Shown here: positions 1 through 7,238 of the stretch, one piece after another
Layout of the letters: the number at the start of each line of letters is the position of its first letter
How positions within the stretch are numbered: position 1 is the stretch's first letter
Source of the DNA: Korobacter sp036501185
GTDB taxonomy: Bacteria; Acidobacteriota; Terriglobia; Terriglobales; Acidobacteriaceae
Length of the DNA: 64,000 bases
NCBI GenBank assembly: GCA_036501185.1
Contig: DASYAU010000134.1
Coordinates: forward strand, 1-64,000
Direction of reading: 5' to 3'
The notes under the pieces: model-generated
The model's input: the letters and a program-made list of their open reading frames with translations, nothing else
The model's database searches: none
What the model was told of the DNA's origin: nothing
Translations under genes and position numbers: made by a program

Positions 1-116
1 TGCTTCTGCAGCACCTTCGTGATCGCCGCCGTCAAGGTCGTCTTCCCGTGATCAATGTGCCCGATCGTGCCTACGTTCACGTGCGGCTTGCTGCGGTCAA
101 ATTTCTCTTTCGCCAT
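1..116 (-). CDS. tuf: Elongation factor Tu, N-terminal part
   Basis: The first 38 codons of EF-Tu are present; the rest lies off the left edge. The reading starts MAKEKFDRSKPHVNVGTIGH and continues into the P-loop HIDHGKTT, the G1 motif of EF-Tu. EF-Tu is the cytoplasmic GTPase that brings aminoacyl-tRNA to the ribosome. The start follows an AGGTG-like sequence about 8 nt upstream and lies 10 nt after the upstream small ORF. It is the last visible gene of a tRNA-tuf transcription unit. Confidence 0.97.
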   Translation of the reverse strand, partial: MAKEKFDRSKPHVNVGTIGHIDHGKTTLTAAITKVLQK

Positions 117-126
117 CGTCTGTCAC

Positions 127-477
127 CTAGTAATACCGATAAATTTTGTTGTACTTCTGTCGCAGGCCGAGATCGAGTTCCTCGAGCCGGGTCAGGTAAA
201 ACTCGCGCATCTGACCCTGGTCAGCGACCGTTAATTGCTGCCACAAACCTAAAGCCGTTGTGCCCGAGCTGGTCAGCTTGCCATCCACTTGCTCGAGCAA
301 TTTCTTGTTCAACACGGTCTCGAAATCGCGGACGTTCACGCTATTCGAAACCAGCTTCTTCAAAAACTTCTCAACGCTCGCCGCCGAAAAAACTCTCTCA
401 ACCGACGAACGGAGCGCCCCAAATTCTTCGGGCCGCTCGATCTCAATTCCTGCCTGCTCAAAGCCCACTTGCGACAT
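127..477 (-). CDS. Conserved-looking 116-aa protein between thrT-like tRNA and tuf
   Basis: I do not recognise this family. The 116-residue protein is charged, predicted soluble, with no signal peptide or membrane segment, and ends in a Tyr-rich tail (YNKIYRYY). A GAGATAG purine stretch sits just upstream of the ATG. Its stop codon is 10 nt from tuf and its start is 67 nt from tRNA-Thr(GGT), so it should be cotranscribed with both. In E. coli there is no protein gene at this place. A role in translation is only suggested by position. Confidence 0.7.
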   Translation of the reverse strand: MSQVGFEQAGIEIERPEEFGALRSSVERVFSAASVEKFLKKLVSNSVNVRDFETVLNKKLLEQVDGKLTSSGTTALGLWQQLTVADQGQMREFYLTRLEELDLGLRQKYNKIYRYY

Positions 478-543
478 CTATCTCGTTTCCGTGACCGCCG
501 CTGTACTGGCGCCGTGGGGATGTGTACTGCAACTGCAAAACTC

Positions 544-619
<76 letters not shown>

Positions 620-661
620 CTCCAATTAAAACCAACTTGAGCCCTGTAAAACCGGTGCTCA

Positions 662-736
662 TGGAGCGGGAGACGGGAATCGAACCCGCGACCAACAGCT
701 TGGAAGGCTGTGACTCTACCACTGAGTTACTCCCGC
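662..736 (-). tRNA. tRNA-Gly (TCC anticodon)
   Basis: A 75-nt cloverleaf with encoded CCA: acceptor GCGGGAG/CTCCCGC, anticodon arm with TCC, T-loop TTCGATTC. It occupies the glyT position of the classical cluster. Confidence 0.97.
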
Positions 737-747
737 CCGTCTACCAC

Positions 748-948
748 TCACTTGTCCGGATCTTTCTCGTCTTTCGCGCCCTCGTCGCGCTCTTTCAACT
801 TCTGCCGCGCGCTTGTCGTCCATACGCGAAGCGCGAAGAATGCCAGGAATGCGATCGTCAGGTAACGGAAGCGCGGTTCAGGCAAAGTGAACCATGCCGC
901 CACCGCCAACAACGCGTAAACCCCGAGCGCAACTTGCAGCCGGCTCAT
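748..948 (-). CDS. Small two-segment membrane protein inside the tRNA cluster
   Basis: A 66-residue protein starting MSRLQVALGVYALLAVAAWF. It has a first hydrophobic segment at about residues 5-21, a second at about 32-45, and a strongly charged C-terminal tail rich in Lys, Glu and Asp. An upstream in-frame ATG would overlap tRNA-Tyr, so the internal start at 948 is preferred. It sits between tRNA-Tyr and tRNA-Gly, where E. coli has only a short spacer. Function unknown. The length and composition look like a real small membrane protein, but I cannot name homologues. Confidence 0.55.
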   Translation of the reverse strand: MSRLQVALGVYALLAVAAWFTLPEPRFRYLTIAFLAFFALRVWTTSARQKLKERDEGAKDEKDPDK

Positions 949-958
949 ACCAAAATCC

Positions 959-1046
959 TGGTGCACAGGGGAGGATTCGAACCTCCGTAGCTCCTGGGAG
1001 CGGCAGATTTACAGTCTGCTGCCATTAACCACTCGGCCACCTGTGC
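959..1046 (-). tRNA. tRNA-Tyr (GTA anticodon)
   Basis: An 88-nt class II tRNA with a long variable arm and encoded CCA. Acceptor GCACAGG pairs with CCTGTGC. The anticodon arm CAGACTGTAAATCTG carries GTA, and the T-arm is GGAGG-TTCGAAT-CCTCC. It is the equivalent of tyrU. Confidence 0.96.
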
Positions 1047-1297
1047 ACAAACCCTAAACGAGCGGCGACGGGAACACGGACTCATTCGTACTTTCAAAGA
1101 CCACTCAGCCTTGCGGCCCGCGAAGACGCGCTTCGCGTATTGTTGCCATTCGCGTGAACGTTTGGGAGTCATGCCAGTTACCGCGGATCACATACTTCCG
1201 CATGCAACTGGTGCTGCCGGAAGGTTCTCTACTGGAGGCGTCCTCTTGAAGCGCTGCGCGTTTACCACTACACTCCGGATTGCCGGACCTCGATCTT

Positions 1298-1373
1298 TGG
1301 AGCTGGCGAAGGGATTTGAACCCCCGACCCTCTGATTACAAATCAGATGCTCTACCAGCTGAGCTACGCCAGC
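1298..1373 (-). tRNA. tRNA-Thr (TGT anticodon)
   Basis: A 76-nt cloverleaf with encoded CCA: acceptor GCTGGCG/CGCCAGC, anticodon arm TCTGATTTGTAATCAGA with TGT, T-loop TTCAAAT. It is the equivalent of thrU and the first gene of the cluster. Confidence 0.97.
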
Positions 1374-1677
1374 ACCTCGGAACACCCTACCGAAAGTCGG
1401 CAGAAGCTCCCTGTAAACGATTCAAAGCACGGGCAAAGAGTAAAGATTAACACACGGACATAAGGCTGCGCAAAGCGCAGCTCTACACCGTCGCACCGAA
1501 CCGACAGTTGTTACCGCAAATCTCGCCACTCGCGGAAATAATCCGGATTCTGCAGAGAGCTCTCCAACCAACAGCTGGAGTGCTATGATGCGGGTACTTA
1601 ATGATTTTATCCCAAAAGCCGCAGAGTTGACTACCCGCTGCCGAGGCTAATTTTGCACCCGCCCGGCGCTTGTCCCG
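1374..1677. other. Intergenic region upstream of the tRNA-tuf operon
   Basis: About 300 bp without a gene, between the divergent tRNA operon and the membrane-anchored orphan. It must hold both promoters, but I see no convincing -35/-10 pair. A perfect short hairpin, GCTGCGC-aaa-GCGCAGC, lies at 1465-1481 and may be a REP-like or terminator relic. Confidence 0.5.
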
Positions 1678-2736
1678 ATGAGATCTCGAAGAGCGAAAAT
1701 CTGGATCGGCACTGTCGTTCTTGTCGTCATCGCCGTCATTGTCGGCGCCATCTTCCTGCGCAAAAATGCCCCTCCCGAGCCTGCCCGCCTGCTCCCCGAC
1801 GGCGATGCCATGCTCTACGTCAACCTCAGGCCCGTCCGCGTCTTCAGCGACTTTGGCAAAAATCCGCATACCGTCGGTGATCCCGAATATCAGAACTTCG
1901 TTCAACAGACCGGCTTCCAATTCGAACGCGACCTCGAGGAAGCGGCTGTTTCCGTTCACGGGGAACTCGCCGGCGCCATGGGATCAGGCATTCCAACTAC
2001 CCGGTTCTCCTGGGTCATCGTCGGTCATTTCAACGGCGATAAGCTCACTAAGTACCTGAAAACACTAGCGAACGACACCGACCAGTACCGCGGCGTCTCG
2101 GTTTACAGCGTCCCCCTCCAAGGCCGCACTGTCCGCGTCGGCATTCTTTCTGTGGACACGGTTGTTGCCTCCAATCTCGACGGCTCGCAAGACATTCACG
2201 GCATGATCGACCGCTATCGTGCCTCCGCGCTCCCGTTCGGCGGCCCTGACCTCGTCCGCCAGTATTACAAGCACGTCCCGCTCGGCAGCGTTGCGTGGAG
2301 TATCCTGCGCACCACTACCGCCGGCGAACACAGCTCGCCGTTCCTTCCGGGTGATGTCTCGCTCTTTGTTCCGGCGAACACGGTCATCGTGACATCGGCG
2401 CGCGCGCTGACCTCAGCTCATTTGAAAGCTGAGCTCTTCACCCCAAGTGAAGCTGACGCCAAGAAGTTCAAAGAGCAGATGGACGTCTTCCTCTCGCTTT
2501 TCAAAACAATCGAAACCAACGTGCAGCCCGGCGGCAACGATAAAGATGTGAAGGCGCTCTTCGACAACATCAAGCTGGAGCAAAACGGACCTCGCGCGTC
2601 GCTCAGCGTTGTCGTGCCATTTGATTTTTTCAAAAAGCTGCTCGCGGAAACGCCAGCGGAAGTCGCGCCCGCTCCGCAGCCTGCACCCACTTCGCCGGTC
2701 GCCGTGCACCCGCCGCCGCCTAAAAAATCAAAATAG
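1678..2736 (+). CDS. Membrane-anchored periplasmic protein of unknown function
   Basis: A 352-residue protein with a positively charged N-terminus and one hydrophobic segment at about residues 8-27 (WIGTVVLVVIAVIVGAIF). It then has a long extracytoplasmic domain opening with LLPDGDAMLYVNLRPVR, and a Pro/Lys-rich tail. The body resembles DUF3352-like proteins, in which a surface protein is modelled around 'MLYVNL' strands, but this is weak. No catalytic motif is evident. It ends 2 bp before the convergent anti-sigma gene. Confidence 0.8.
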   Translation: MRSRRAKIWIGTVVLVVIAVIVGAIFLRKNAPPEPARLLPDGDAMLYVNLRPVRVFSDFGKNPHTVGDPEYQNFVQQTGFQFERDLEEAAVSVHGELAGAMGSGIPTTRFSWVIVGHFNGDKLTKYLKTLANDTDQYRGVSVYSVPLQGRTVRVGILSVDTVVASNLDGSQDIHGMIDRYRASALPFGGPDLVRQYYKHVPLGSVAWSILRTTTAGEHSSPFLPGDVSLFVPANTVIVTSARALTSAHLKAELFTPSEADAKKFKEQMDVFLSLFKTIETNVQPGGNDKDVKALFDNIKLEQNGPRASLSVVVPFDFFKKLLAETPAEVAPAPQPAPTSPVAVHPPPPKKSK

Positions 2737-2738
2737 GA

Positions 2739-3536
2739 TCAGCGCGAGTTCGTTCTCGCCTGTATCAGCGCGACGAACTCACGCATCTCTTGCGCGTTCA
2801 GGTCCGACACCGCCCAGAACTCCAGGGATCCGCTCTTCCAATAAAGCATGTTGTAACCATTCCGCATGATTGCGTTCACCGCCTCCGTCCCGTGCTCAGG
2901 CCACATGGATAAATTGATCACGTGTTTCCGCCGCCGGTACACCACTGCAGCCACAGGTCGGCCAGCGATGTAATCCAGCCTGCCTCCCGCGAGCTCAAAT
3001 CCTTCGCTCGTCAGATCGACCACGGGCGGCGCGAAATCGAGCTTCCCATCGAACCACGGCTTCACCGTGTGCTGGTCCGTGGAAGGGACGTCGTATAGAT
3101 GATCCGCCATCATCGATCGCACGTGGCTGTCGAGTACCTCTTGCGCGAGCAGCGTATTCTCGTCCGTCGCTCGATGAGCAGTGGGCAGCCACCGCACCGC
3201 AAACACGCCGAGAATGAGCATCGCCGCCACCGCAATCCCCAAGGGTCTCCACCACGCCACCGGTGCGGGCCGTCTCGGCGCGGGAACGACCACGGCTCTC
3301 TGCTGAATCCCTACATCCGCCAGCGCCGCGTTGCGAACTCGTCCATGCAGCGCGGACGGCATCTCGCCATACACTCCGCTCGACTTCACCGCCCGGCTCA
3401 GCTTGTGCACGTCCGCCAACATCGCGGCGCATGCAACGCAGGTCTCCACGTGCCGCTCCAGTTCGAGGCTCTGCGCCAAATCAAGTTCGTCATCGGCATA
3501 CAGCTCGATGAGCGCCCGCGCTTGTTCACAGTTCAT
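2739..3536 (-). CDS. Zinc-binding anti-sigma factor (ZAS type), membrane-spanning
   Basis: A 265-residue regulator that should sequester the adjacent ECF sigma factor at the membrane. The N-terminal domain carries the ZAS/zf-HC2 signature HxxxCxxC (HVETCVAC, about residues 29-36), preceded by Cys3. A single membrane segment (LGIAVAAMLILGVFAV) lies near residue 100, followed by a periplasmic domain of about 150 residues. Its ATG overlaps the sigma stop codon (ATGA), the usual arrangement for translational coupling. The signal it senses cannot be read from the sequence. The periplasmic domain includes the hydrophobic patch VAAVVYRRRKHVINL seen in many anti-sigma proteins of this group. Confidence 0.92.
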   Translation of the reverse strand: MNCEQARALIELYADDELDLAQSLELERHVETCVACAAMLADVHKLSRAVKSSGVYGEMPSALHGRVRNAALADVGIQQRAVVVPAPRRPAPVAWWRPLGIAVAAMLILGVFAVRWLPTAHRATDENTLLAQEVLDSHVRSMMADHLYDVPSTDQHTVKPWFDGKLDFAPPVVDLTSEGFELAGGRLDYIAGRPVAAVVYRRRKHVINLSMWPEHGTEAVNAIMRNGYNMLYWKSGSLEFWAVSDLNAQEMREFVALIQARTNSR

Positions 3537-4060
3537 GGTCTTGCCCCTCTTCTCGACTGCGTCTGAAGCCGCGCGCGTAGATGTGCCCGCGCTCGCGACA
3601 GTCGAGACATCACCGTCCCCACCGGCGCTCCCGTAATTTCCGCGATCTCCCGATAAGAAAGTTCTTCCATCTCGCGCAAAACAACCGCTTCGCGAAATTC
3701 TGCCGGCAACTCCTCAATCGCCTTCCGCACCGCTGCGCTATCCTCCGTCGCCAGTGCCTGTACCTCGGGCGTCCGATCCGTCTGCGGATGTTCTTCCTCA
3801 GCGAACTCAATCTCATTTTGCGTTCGCCGATTGCGCCCGAGGAACGTGTAGCAAGCATTGCGCACGATCACCAGCAACCACGTTTTGCTGTCGCCTCCGT
3901 GAAAGCTGTCCAATCCACGGAACGCCCGCAGGCTCGCTTCCTGCACCAGGTCTTCGGCATCCGCGGCGTTACCCACCAGAAGACGCGCGAGGTTATATGC
4001 CCGCGACAAATGCGGAGCGATCACCCGATCGAATTGGTGAACTCGTTCCTGAGATTCCAT
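3533..4060 (-). CDS. ECF-family RNA polymerase sigma factor
   Basis: A 175-residue sigma-70 family protein of ECF length. Region 2 is at about residues 18-80 (DAEDLVQEASLRAFR, then the DNA-melting helix WLLVIVRNACYTFLGR). Region 4 is at about 112-165 with the helix-turn-helix LSYREIAEITGAPVGTVMSR. It lacks regions 1 and 3. It overlaps the anti-sigma gene by 4 nt. A GGAATA-N17-GTCT promoter 8-15 nt upstream of its start is repeated in front of the divergent phosphoesterase operon, which suggests autoregulation and a divergent target. Confidence 0.95.
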   Translation of the reverse strand: MESQERVHQFDRVIAPHLSRAYNLARLLVGNAADAEDLVQEASLRAFRGLDSFHGGDSKTWLLVIVRNACYTFLGRNRRTQNEIEFAEEEHPQTDRTPEVQALATEDSAAVRKAIEELPAEFREAVVLREMEELSYREIAEITGAPVGTVMSRLSRARAHLRARLQTQSRRGARP

Positions 4061-4074
4061 CGCCTATGTAGCAA

Positions 4075-4101
4075 AGACTCCGAGTCTCTACGTTTTATTC
4101 C
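4075..4101 (-). promoter_or_regulatory. Candidate ECF-type promoter of the sigma/anti-sigma operon
   Basis: On the minus strand, GGAATA (4096-4101), exactly 17 nt, then GTCT (4075-4078). The GGAAT / GTC pair is the usual form of ECF -35 and -10 elements. The predicted transcription start falls about 8 nt before the sigma ATG. The same GGAATA-N17-GTCT layout occurs on the plus strand 22 bp away. Confidence 0.65.
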
Positions 4102-4123
4102 CCGAGAAATTTAGCACCCATGC

Positions 4124-4150
4124 GGAATATTCGCACTGTGCCTGCGGTCT
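4124..4150 (+). promoter_or_regulatory. Candidate ECF-type promoter of the phosphoesterase-cupredoxin operon
   Basis: GGAATA (4124-4129), 17 nt, GTCT (4147-4150), identical in both half-sites and spacing to the promoter of the divergent sigma gene. A start near 4157 would leave about 14 nt before the ATG at 4171, with GGAG at 4160-4163 as ribosome-binding site. This also argues against translation starting at the upstream ATG at 4120, which lies before the promoter. Confidence 0.65.
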
Positions 4151-4170
4151 GTACGCGTGAGGAGATAAAC

Positions 4171-5127
4171 ATGGAAGACCACAGTCTCATCGACAAAATC
4201 CAATCCGCCGACGGCATCGACCGCCGCGGCTTTCTCAAGTGCATGGCGTGGGCAGGCACGGCCACCGTCTGCATTCTTCAGGGCGGCATCCTGAAATCTT
4301 TCGCCGCCGAAGACGCAGGCAAGATCAAAATCCACAAAGGCGACTTCGCTTTCGCGCAGATCAGTGACAGCCACATCGGCTTCAACAAGGCCGCTAATCC
4401 CGACGTCACCGCCACACTCAACCATGCCATCACCAAGATCAACGCTCTGCCGGTGCGCCCGGAGTTCATCCTTCACACCGGCGATCTCTCGCACCTGAGT
4501 GAGCCCGGCGAATTCGACACCCTCGACCAGGCGCTCAAGTCTATAAACACCGGACAGATCTTCTACGTCCCCGGCGAGCACGACGTCCTCAACGACAACG
4601 GCGCGCAATATCGCGAGCGCTACGGCAAAAACACCAAGGGCGACGGCTGGTACAGCTTCGACCACAACGGCGTGCACTTTATCGGCCTCGTGAACGTGAT
4701 GAACCTCAAGGCCGGCGGCCTCGGATCGCTCGGCCACGATCAGCTCGAATGGCTCGAGGACGACGTGCGTCACCTCAAATCCAGCACTCCCCTCGTCGTC
4801 TTCGCCCACATTCCGCTCTGGACGGTCTATCCCGACTGGGGCTGGGGCACGGACGACAGCCAACAAGCGCTCGGCTATCTCAAGCGCTTCGGCTCGGTCA
4901 CGGTCCTCAACGGTCACATTCACCAGGTCATGCAGAAGGTCGAAGGCCGCGTCTCGTTCCACACCGCCATGTCCACTGCATTCCCGCAACCTGAACCCGG
5001 CAAAGCCGCCGGTCCCGGACCGATGAAAGTCCCCGCCGACCAGCTCTCCAGCCTGCTCGGCCTCACCGATGTCAACTTCGTGCGCGGCAAACACTCGCTC
5101 GCCATCGTCGATTCGACGTTGGCCTAA
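4171..5127 (+). CDS. Tat-exported calcineurin-like metallophosphoesterase
   Basis: A 318-residue phosphoesterase predicted to be exported by the Tat pathway. The N-terminus carries the twin-arginine motif DRRGFLK (residues 17-23) followed by a hydrophobic stretch and a likely cleavage near SFA-AED. Metal-binding motifs appear in order: DSH (QISDSHIG), GD (LHTGDLSH), GEHD in place of the common GNHD, a lone His (FAHIP) and GHIH (NGHIHQV). These make the dinuclear metal site of the family. The substrate is unknown. The start at 4171 is chosen because of GGAG 8 nt upstream and the Tat motif. It is the first gene of an operon with a cupredoxin and a DUF2231 protein. Confidence 0.92.
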   Translation: MEDHSLIDKIQSADGIDRRGFLKCMAWAGTATVCILQGGILKSFAAEDAGKIKIHKGDFAFAQISDSHIGFNKAANPDVTATLNHAITKINALPVRPEFILHTGDLSHLSEPGEFDTLDQALKSINTGQIFYVPGEHDVLNDNGAQYRERYGKNTKGDGWYSFDHNGVHFIGLVNVMNLKAGGLGSLGHDQLEWLEDDVRHLKSSTPLVVFAHIPLWTVYPDWGWGTDDSQQALGYLKRFGSVTVLNGHIHQVMQKVEGRVSFHTAMSTAFPQPEPGKAAGPGPMKVPADQLSSLLGLTDVNFVRGKHSLAIVDSTLA

Positions 5128-5151
5128 ACGCTCCATCACTAGAGAGGATTT

Positions 5152-5472
5152 ATGAAGAAATTGTTTTTCGCTTTGCTGATCGTGAGCGCCTTCGCGTTCG
5201 CCGAAACTCCAACCTCTACGTCGACGGCGAACACGGTCACCATCGACAACTTCGTCTTCCAGCCGATGACCATCGAAATCCCACGTGGCACGACAGTCAC
5301 TTGGATCAATAAAGACGACATCCCCCACGTGGTCGCGTCCACCACGGGTAAGTTCAAATCCCGCGCCATCGATACCGACGGCACTTTCACCTTCACCTTC
5401 TCGGAGCCGGGCACGTACGAGTACTACTGCTCCGTGCACCCGAAAATGACCGGCAAGATCGTGGTGAAGTAA
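5152..5472 (+). CDS. Cupredoxin (plastocyanin/amicyanin-like blue copper protein)
   Basis: A 106-residue exported protein with a cleavable signal peptide (KKLFFALLIVSAFAFA). The mature part is a single cupredoxin domain. All four type 1 copper ligands are visible: His in DDIPHVV, then Cys, His and Met in YYCSVHPKM near the C-terminus. It should be a periplasmic electron carrier or copper-binding protein. AGAGAGG lies about 8 nt before the ATG. It follows the phosphoesterase by 24 bp and its stop overlaps the next start. Confidence 0.94.
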   Translation: MKKLFFALLIVSAFAFAETPTSTSTANTVTIDNFVFQPMTIEIPRGTTVTWINKDDIPHVVASTTGKFKSRAIDTDGTFTFTFSEPGTYEYYCSVHPKMTGKIVVK

Positions 5473-5891
5473 TGCGTTTCTTCGACCTTCAACACACGCT
5501 GTTGGCGAAACACGCGCAACACATCGTGCTCGTCCATTTCCCGATCGCTCTGGTAATGGTGGCTCTGCTCTTCGACCTCCTCGCCCTGCGCTGGCGCGAT
5601 CGCGCATGGGACAGGGTCGCGTACTGTAACCTCTCCATCGCGGCTCTGTCCGTTTTTCCGGTCATCATCACCGGCCTTCTCGCATGGCGATGGCAACTCG
5701 AAGCAGCCCCCATTCGCGGCGCGTTGCGCCTTCACCTGATCCTGGGGATCACCTCGGCCGTTCTCGTCCTCGTGACGTGGGCGATCGCGCGGCGGGCTCC
5801 GCGTCTTCGGCTGCCATTCGAATTCGTGACTGTCACCGTCGTCGCCGCCACCGCACACCTCGGCGGCGTGGTCGCCGGAGTCGTCACGTAA
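5472..5891 (+). CDS. DUF2231-type four-helix membrane protein
   Basis: A 139-residue integral membrane protein. It has four hydrophobic helices (about residues 18-38, 53-72, 85-105 and 115-135) and an early His-rich segment KHAQHIVLVHFPIAL, typical of DUF2231 proteins in which conserved His and Pro lie at the membrane edge. The ATG overlaps the cupredoxin stop by one base (TAATG). Pairing with a blue copper protein suggests a membrane redox or metal-handling partner, but this is inference. Confidence 0.85.
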   Translation: MRFFDLQHTLLAKHAQHIVLVHFPIALVMVALLFDLLALRWRDRAWDRVAYCNLSIAALSVFPVIITGLLAWRWQLEAAPIRGALRLHLILGITSAVLVLVTWAIARRAPRLRLPFEFVTVTVVAATAHLGGVVAGVVT

Positions 5892-5895
5892 ACTC

Positions 5896-5922
5896 AAAAG
5901 GCGCTCAATTGAGCGCCTTCCA
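5896..5922. terminator. Bidirectional hairpin between convergent operons
   Basis: A perfect inverted repeat, AAGGCGCTC-aatt-GAGCGCCTT, at 5898-5919. It is flanked by A-rich sequence on the left and T-containing sequence on the right. It lies between the DUF2231 gene and the convergent M23 peptidase gene and could serve both. Confidence 0.75.
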
Positions 5923-5940
5923 TTTCAAATCTCAAATGAG

Positions 5941-6900
5941 CTAATTGCCGCCGAATACATCTTCGCGCGGCGCCAGTTTCCGCAGATACTTCGTCGGGTT
6001 CACCGGCGTGTCGTTGATCCGCACCTCATAGTGCAGATGTGGTCCGGTCGAGCGTCCCGTCATGCCCACGTACCCGATCACCTGCCCGCGCTGCACGTGC
6101 TGCCCTTCAATCACGGTGAAGCCCGAGAGGTGTCCGTAGCGCGTGGTCACCCCGTGACCATGATCGATCTCGATCAGCCGCCCGTAACCGTTGTAAAAGT
6201 CGGCGTAAGTCACATCCCCATCGGCAGGGGCCAGAACCGGCTGTCCGTACGTCGAAGAGATATCCACCCCGGCATGGAACGCTCCTTCACCATTGAATGG
6301 ATCAGTTCGTTCGCCGAATGGGCCGGTAATCGGTCCCATCACCGGCCAGAACTGCGGAGCGTCTGCTGCCCGGACCCAGTCAGTCAGCGACGCCTGGCGG
6401 TTAAATCCATTGCTGATCCCCGCGGTCGCAACTCCGGTCATCGCGGTATCCCGCAGGGCATAAAGCTTATTCAACGACGCCGCAAACATCTCAGGATTGT
6501 CAGCGTCTTTCGGGCTGGTCATGATCTTGGCATCCGGCTTCAGTCCATATAGAACCGAAACCTCATTGGCCACCGATCCCAGCGACGCGACCTGGATGTC
6601 CTTTTCCTTCGAAACCTGTTCCAGCTGGTTGTAGCGTGACTTCAGGGCTTCTTTTTCGCTGCGCAGCTGGTTGAATCGGGTCACCTTCAGCAGCATGCGG
6701 GTGTATGAGCCGGCCATGCCTGTAATCGTGAACATCCCGATCAGCGCACCCACCATGAATACATACAGATAGTGGATTGGAATGGGGATTTTGCGCAGCT
6801 GGCCCTCGGCATCACGGGCCACAAACAAGATGTAGAAGCGCTTTCGCAAAACTTGCGAACCTCGAATCCGCCGTCCTTCGGCGGGAAATATTGCTCTCAC
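5941..6900 (-). CDS. Membrane-anchored M23 (LytM-type) peptidase
   Basis: A protein of about 319 residues with a membrane segment at about 43-62 (YLYVFMVGALIGMFTITGMAG), a coiled coil at about 70-115 and a C-terminal peptidase M23 domain (about 195-300). The zinc ligands FHAGVD (HxxxD) and HLHYE (HxH), and the internal His in TRYGHL, are intact, so it may cut peptidoglycan cross-links rather than only activate amidases. The annotated GTG start is uncertain. A TTG start at the segment LRKRFYILFVARD, with GAGG upstream, fits the usual N-terminus of acidobacterial relatives. Confidence 0.92.
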   Translation of the reverse strand: MRAIFPAEGRRIRGSQVLRKRFYILFVARDAEGQLRKIPIPIHYLYVFMVGALIGMFTITGMAGSYTRMLLKVTRFNQLRSEKEALKSRYNQLEQVSKEKDIQVASLGSVANEVSVLYGLKPDAKIMTSPKDADNPEMFAASLNKLYALRDTAMTGVATAGISNGFNRQASLTDWVRAADAPQFWPVMGPITGPFGERTDPFNGEGAFHAGVDISSTYGQPVLAPADGDVTYADFYNGYGRLIEIDHGHGVTTRYGHLSGFTVIEGQHVQRGQVIGYVGMTGRSTGPHLHYEVRINDTPVNPTKYLRKLAPREDVFGGN

Positions 6901-7238
6901 CCCTTAGGCCAGAACTTCAATCCGGCATTGCGACTGCCGGGTCGGGCGAAGAGCTCGGCAGCACTTTTGCGCCAGCGTTGCCGCTTGGAACTGGGCATGC
7001 TCTCCCAAATTCCGAGTAACTTTAGGTAATCAACTTAGGCAACGGTAACAACCTGTGTTCCTCATTGTCAACCCGAACCGCTCCTGCCCCTAGGTCACCT
7101 ACGTCCATAGTGGGCAGAGGTCCTTCTGGCCTGGCCAGAGCTGTTCAGGGGTACAGATAATTAGGAGACTACCTGCTCAAGCCGAGTTGCCCGGAGTAGG
7201 TGTTCCCCAACTCACTCCTTATTTTCCAGCAACTTACA
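6901..7238. other. Gene-free gap downstream of the propeller protein gene
   Basis: About 340 bp without a credible ORF. On the minus strand a TTGACA (7065-7070 region) is present without a matching -10. An imperfect inverted repeat GAGTTG...CAACTC near 7185-7215 could be part of a terminator for the upstream minus-strand gene. I see nothing else. Confidence 0.45.

Noticed and set aside
1201..1290. tRNA-like sequence on the minus strand, considered as tRNA-Sec because of selD
   Set aside because: It has a D-loop-like GTAGTGGTAAACGC and TTCAAGA, but no T-loop TTCGA and no pairing anticodon or acceptor stem.
945..1385. Small open frames overlapping tRNA-Tyr and tRNA-Thr(TGT)
   Set aside because: Their peptides are translations of tRNA sequence (AQVAEWLMAADCKSAA, AGVAQLVEHLICNQRVGGS), a well-known annotation artefact.
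4120..4170. N-terminal extension of the Tat phosphoesterase from ATG 4120
   Set aside because: It lies before the predicted promoter and lacks a ribosome-binding site; the start at 4171 places the twin-arginine motif correctly.
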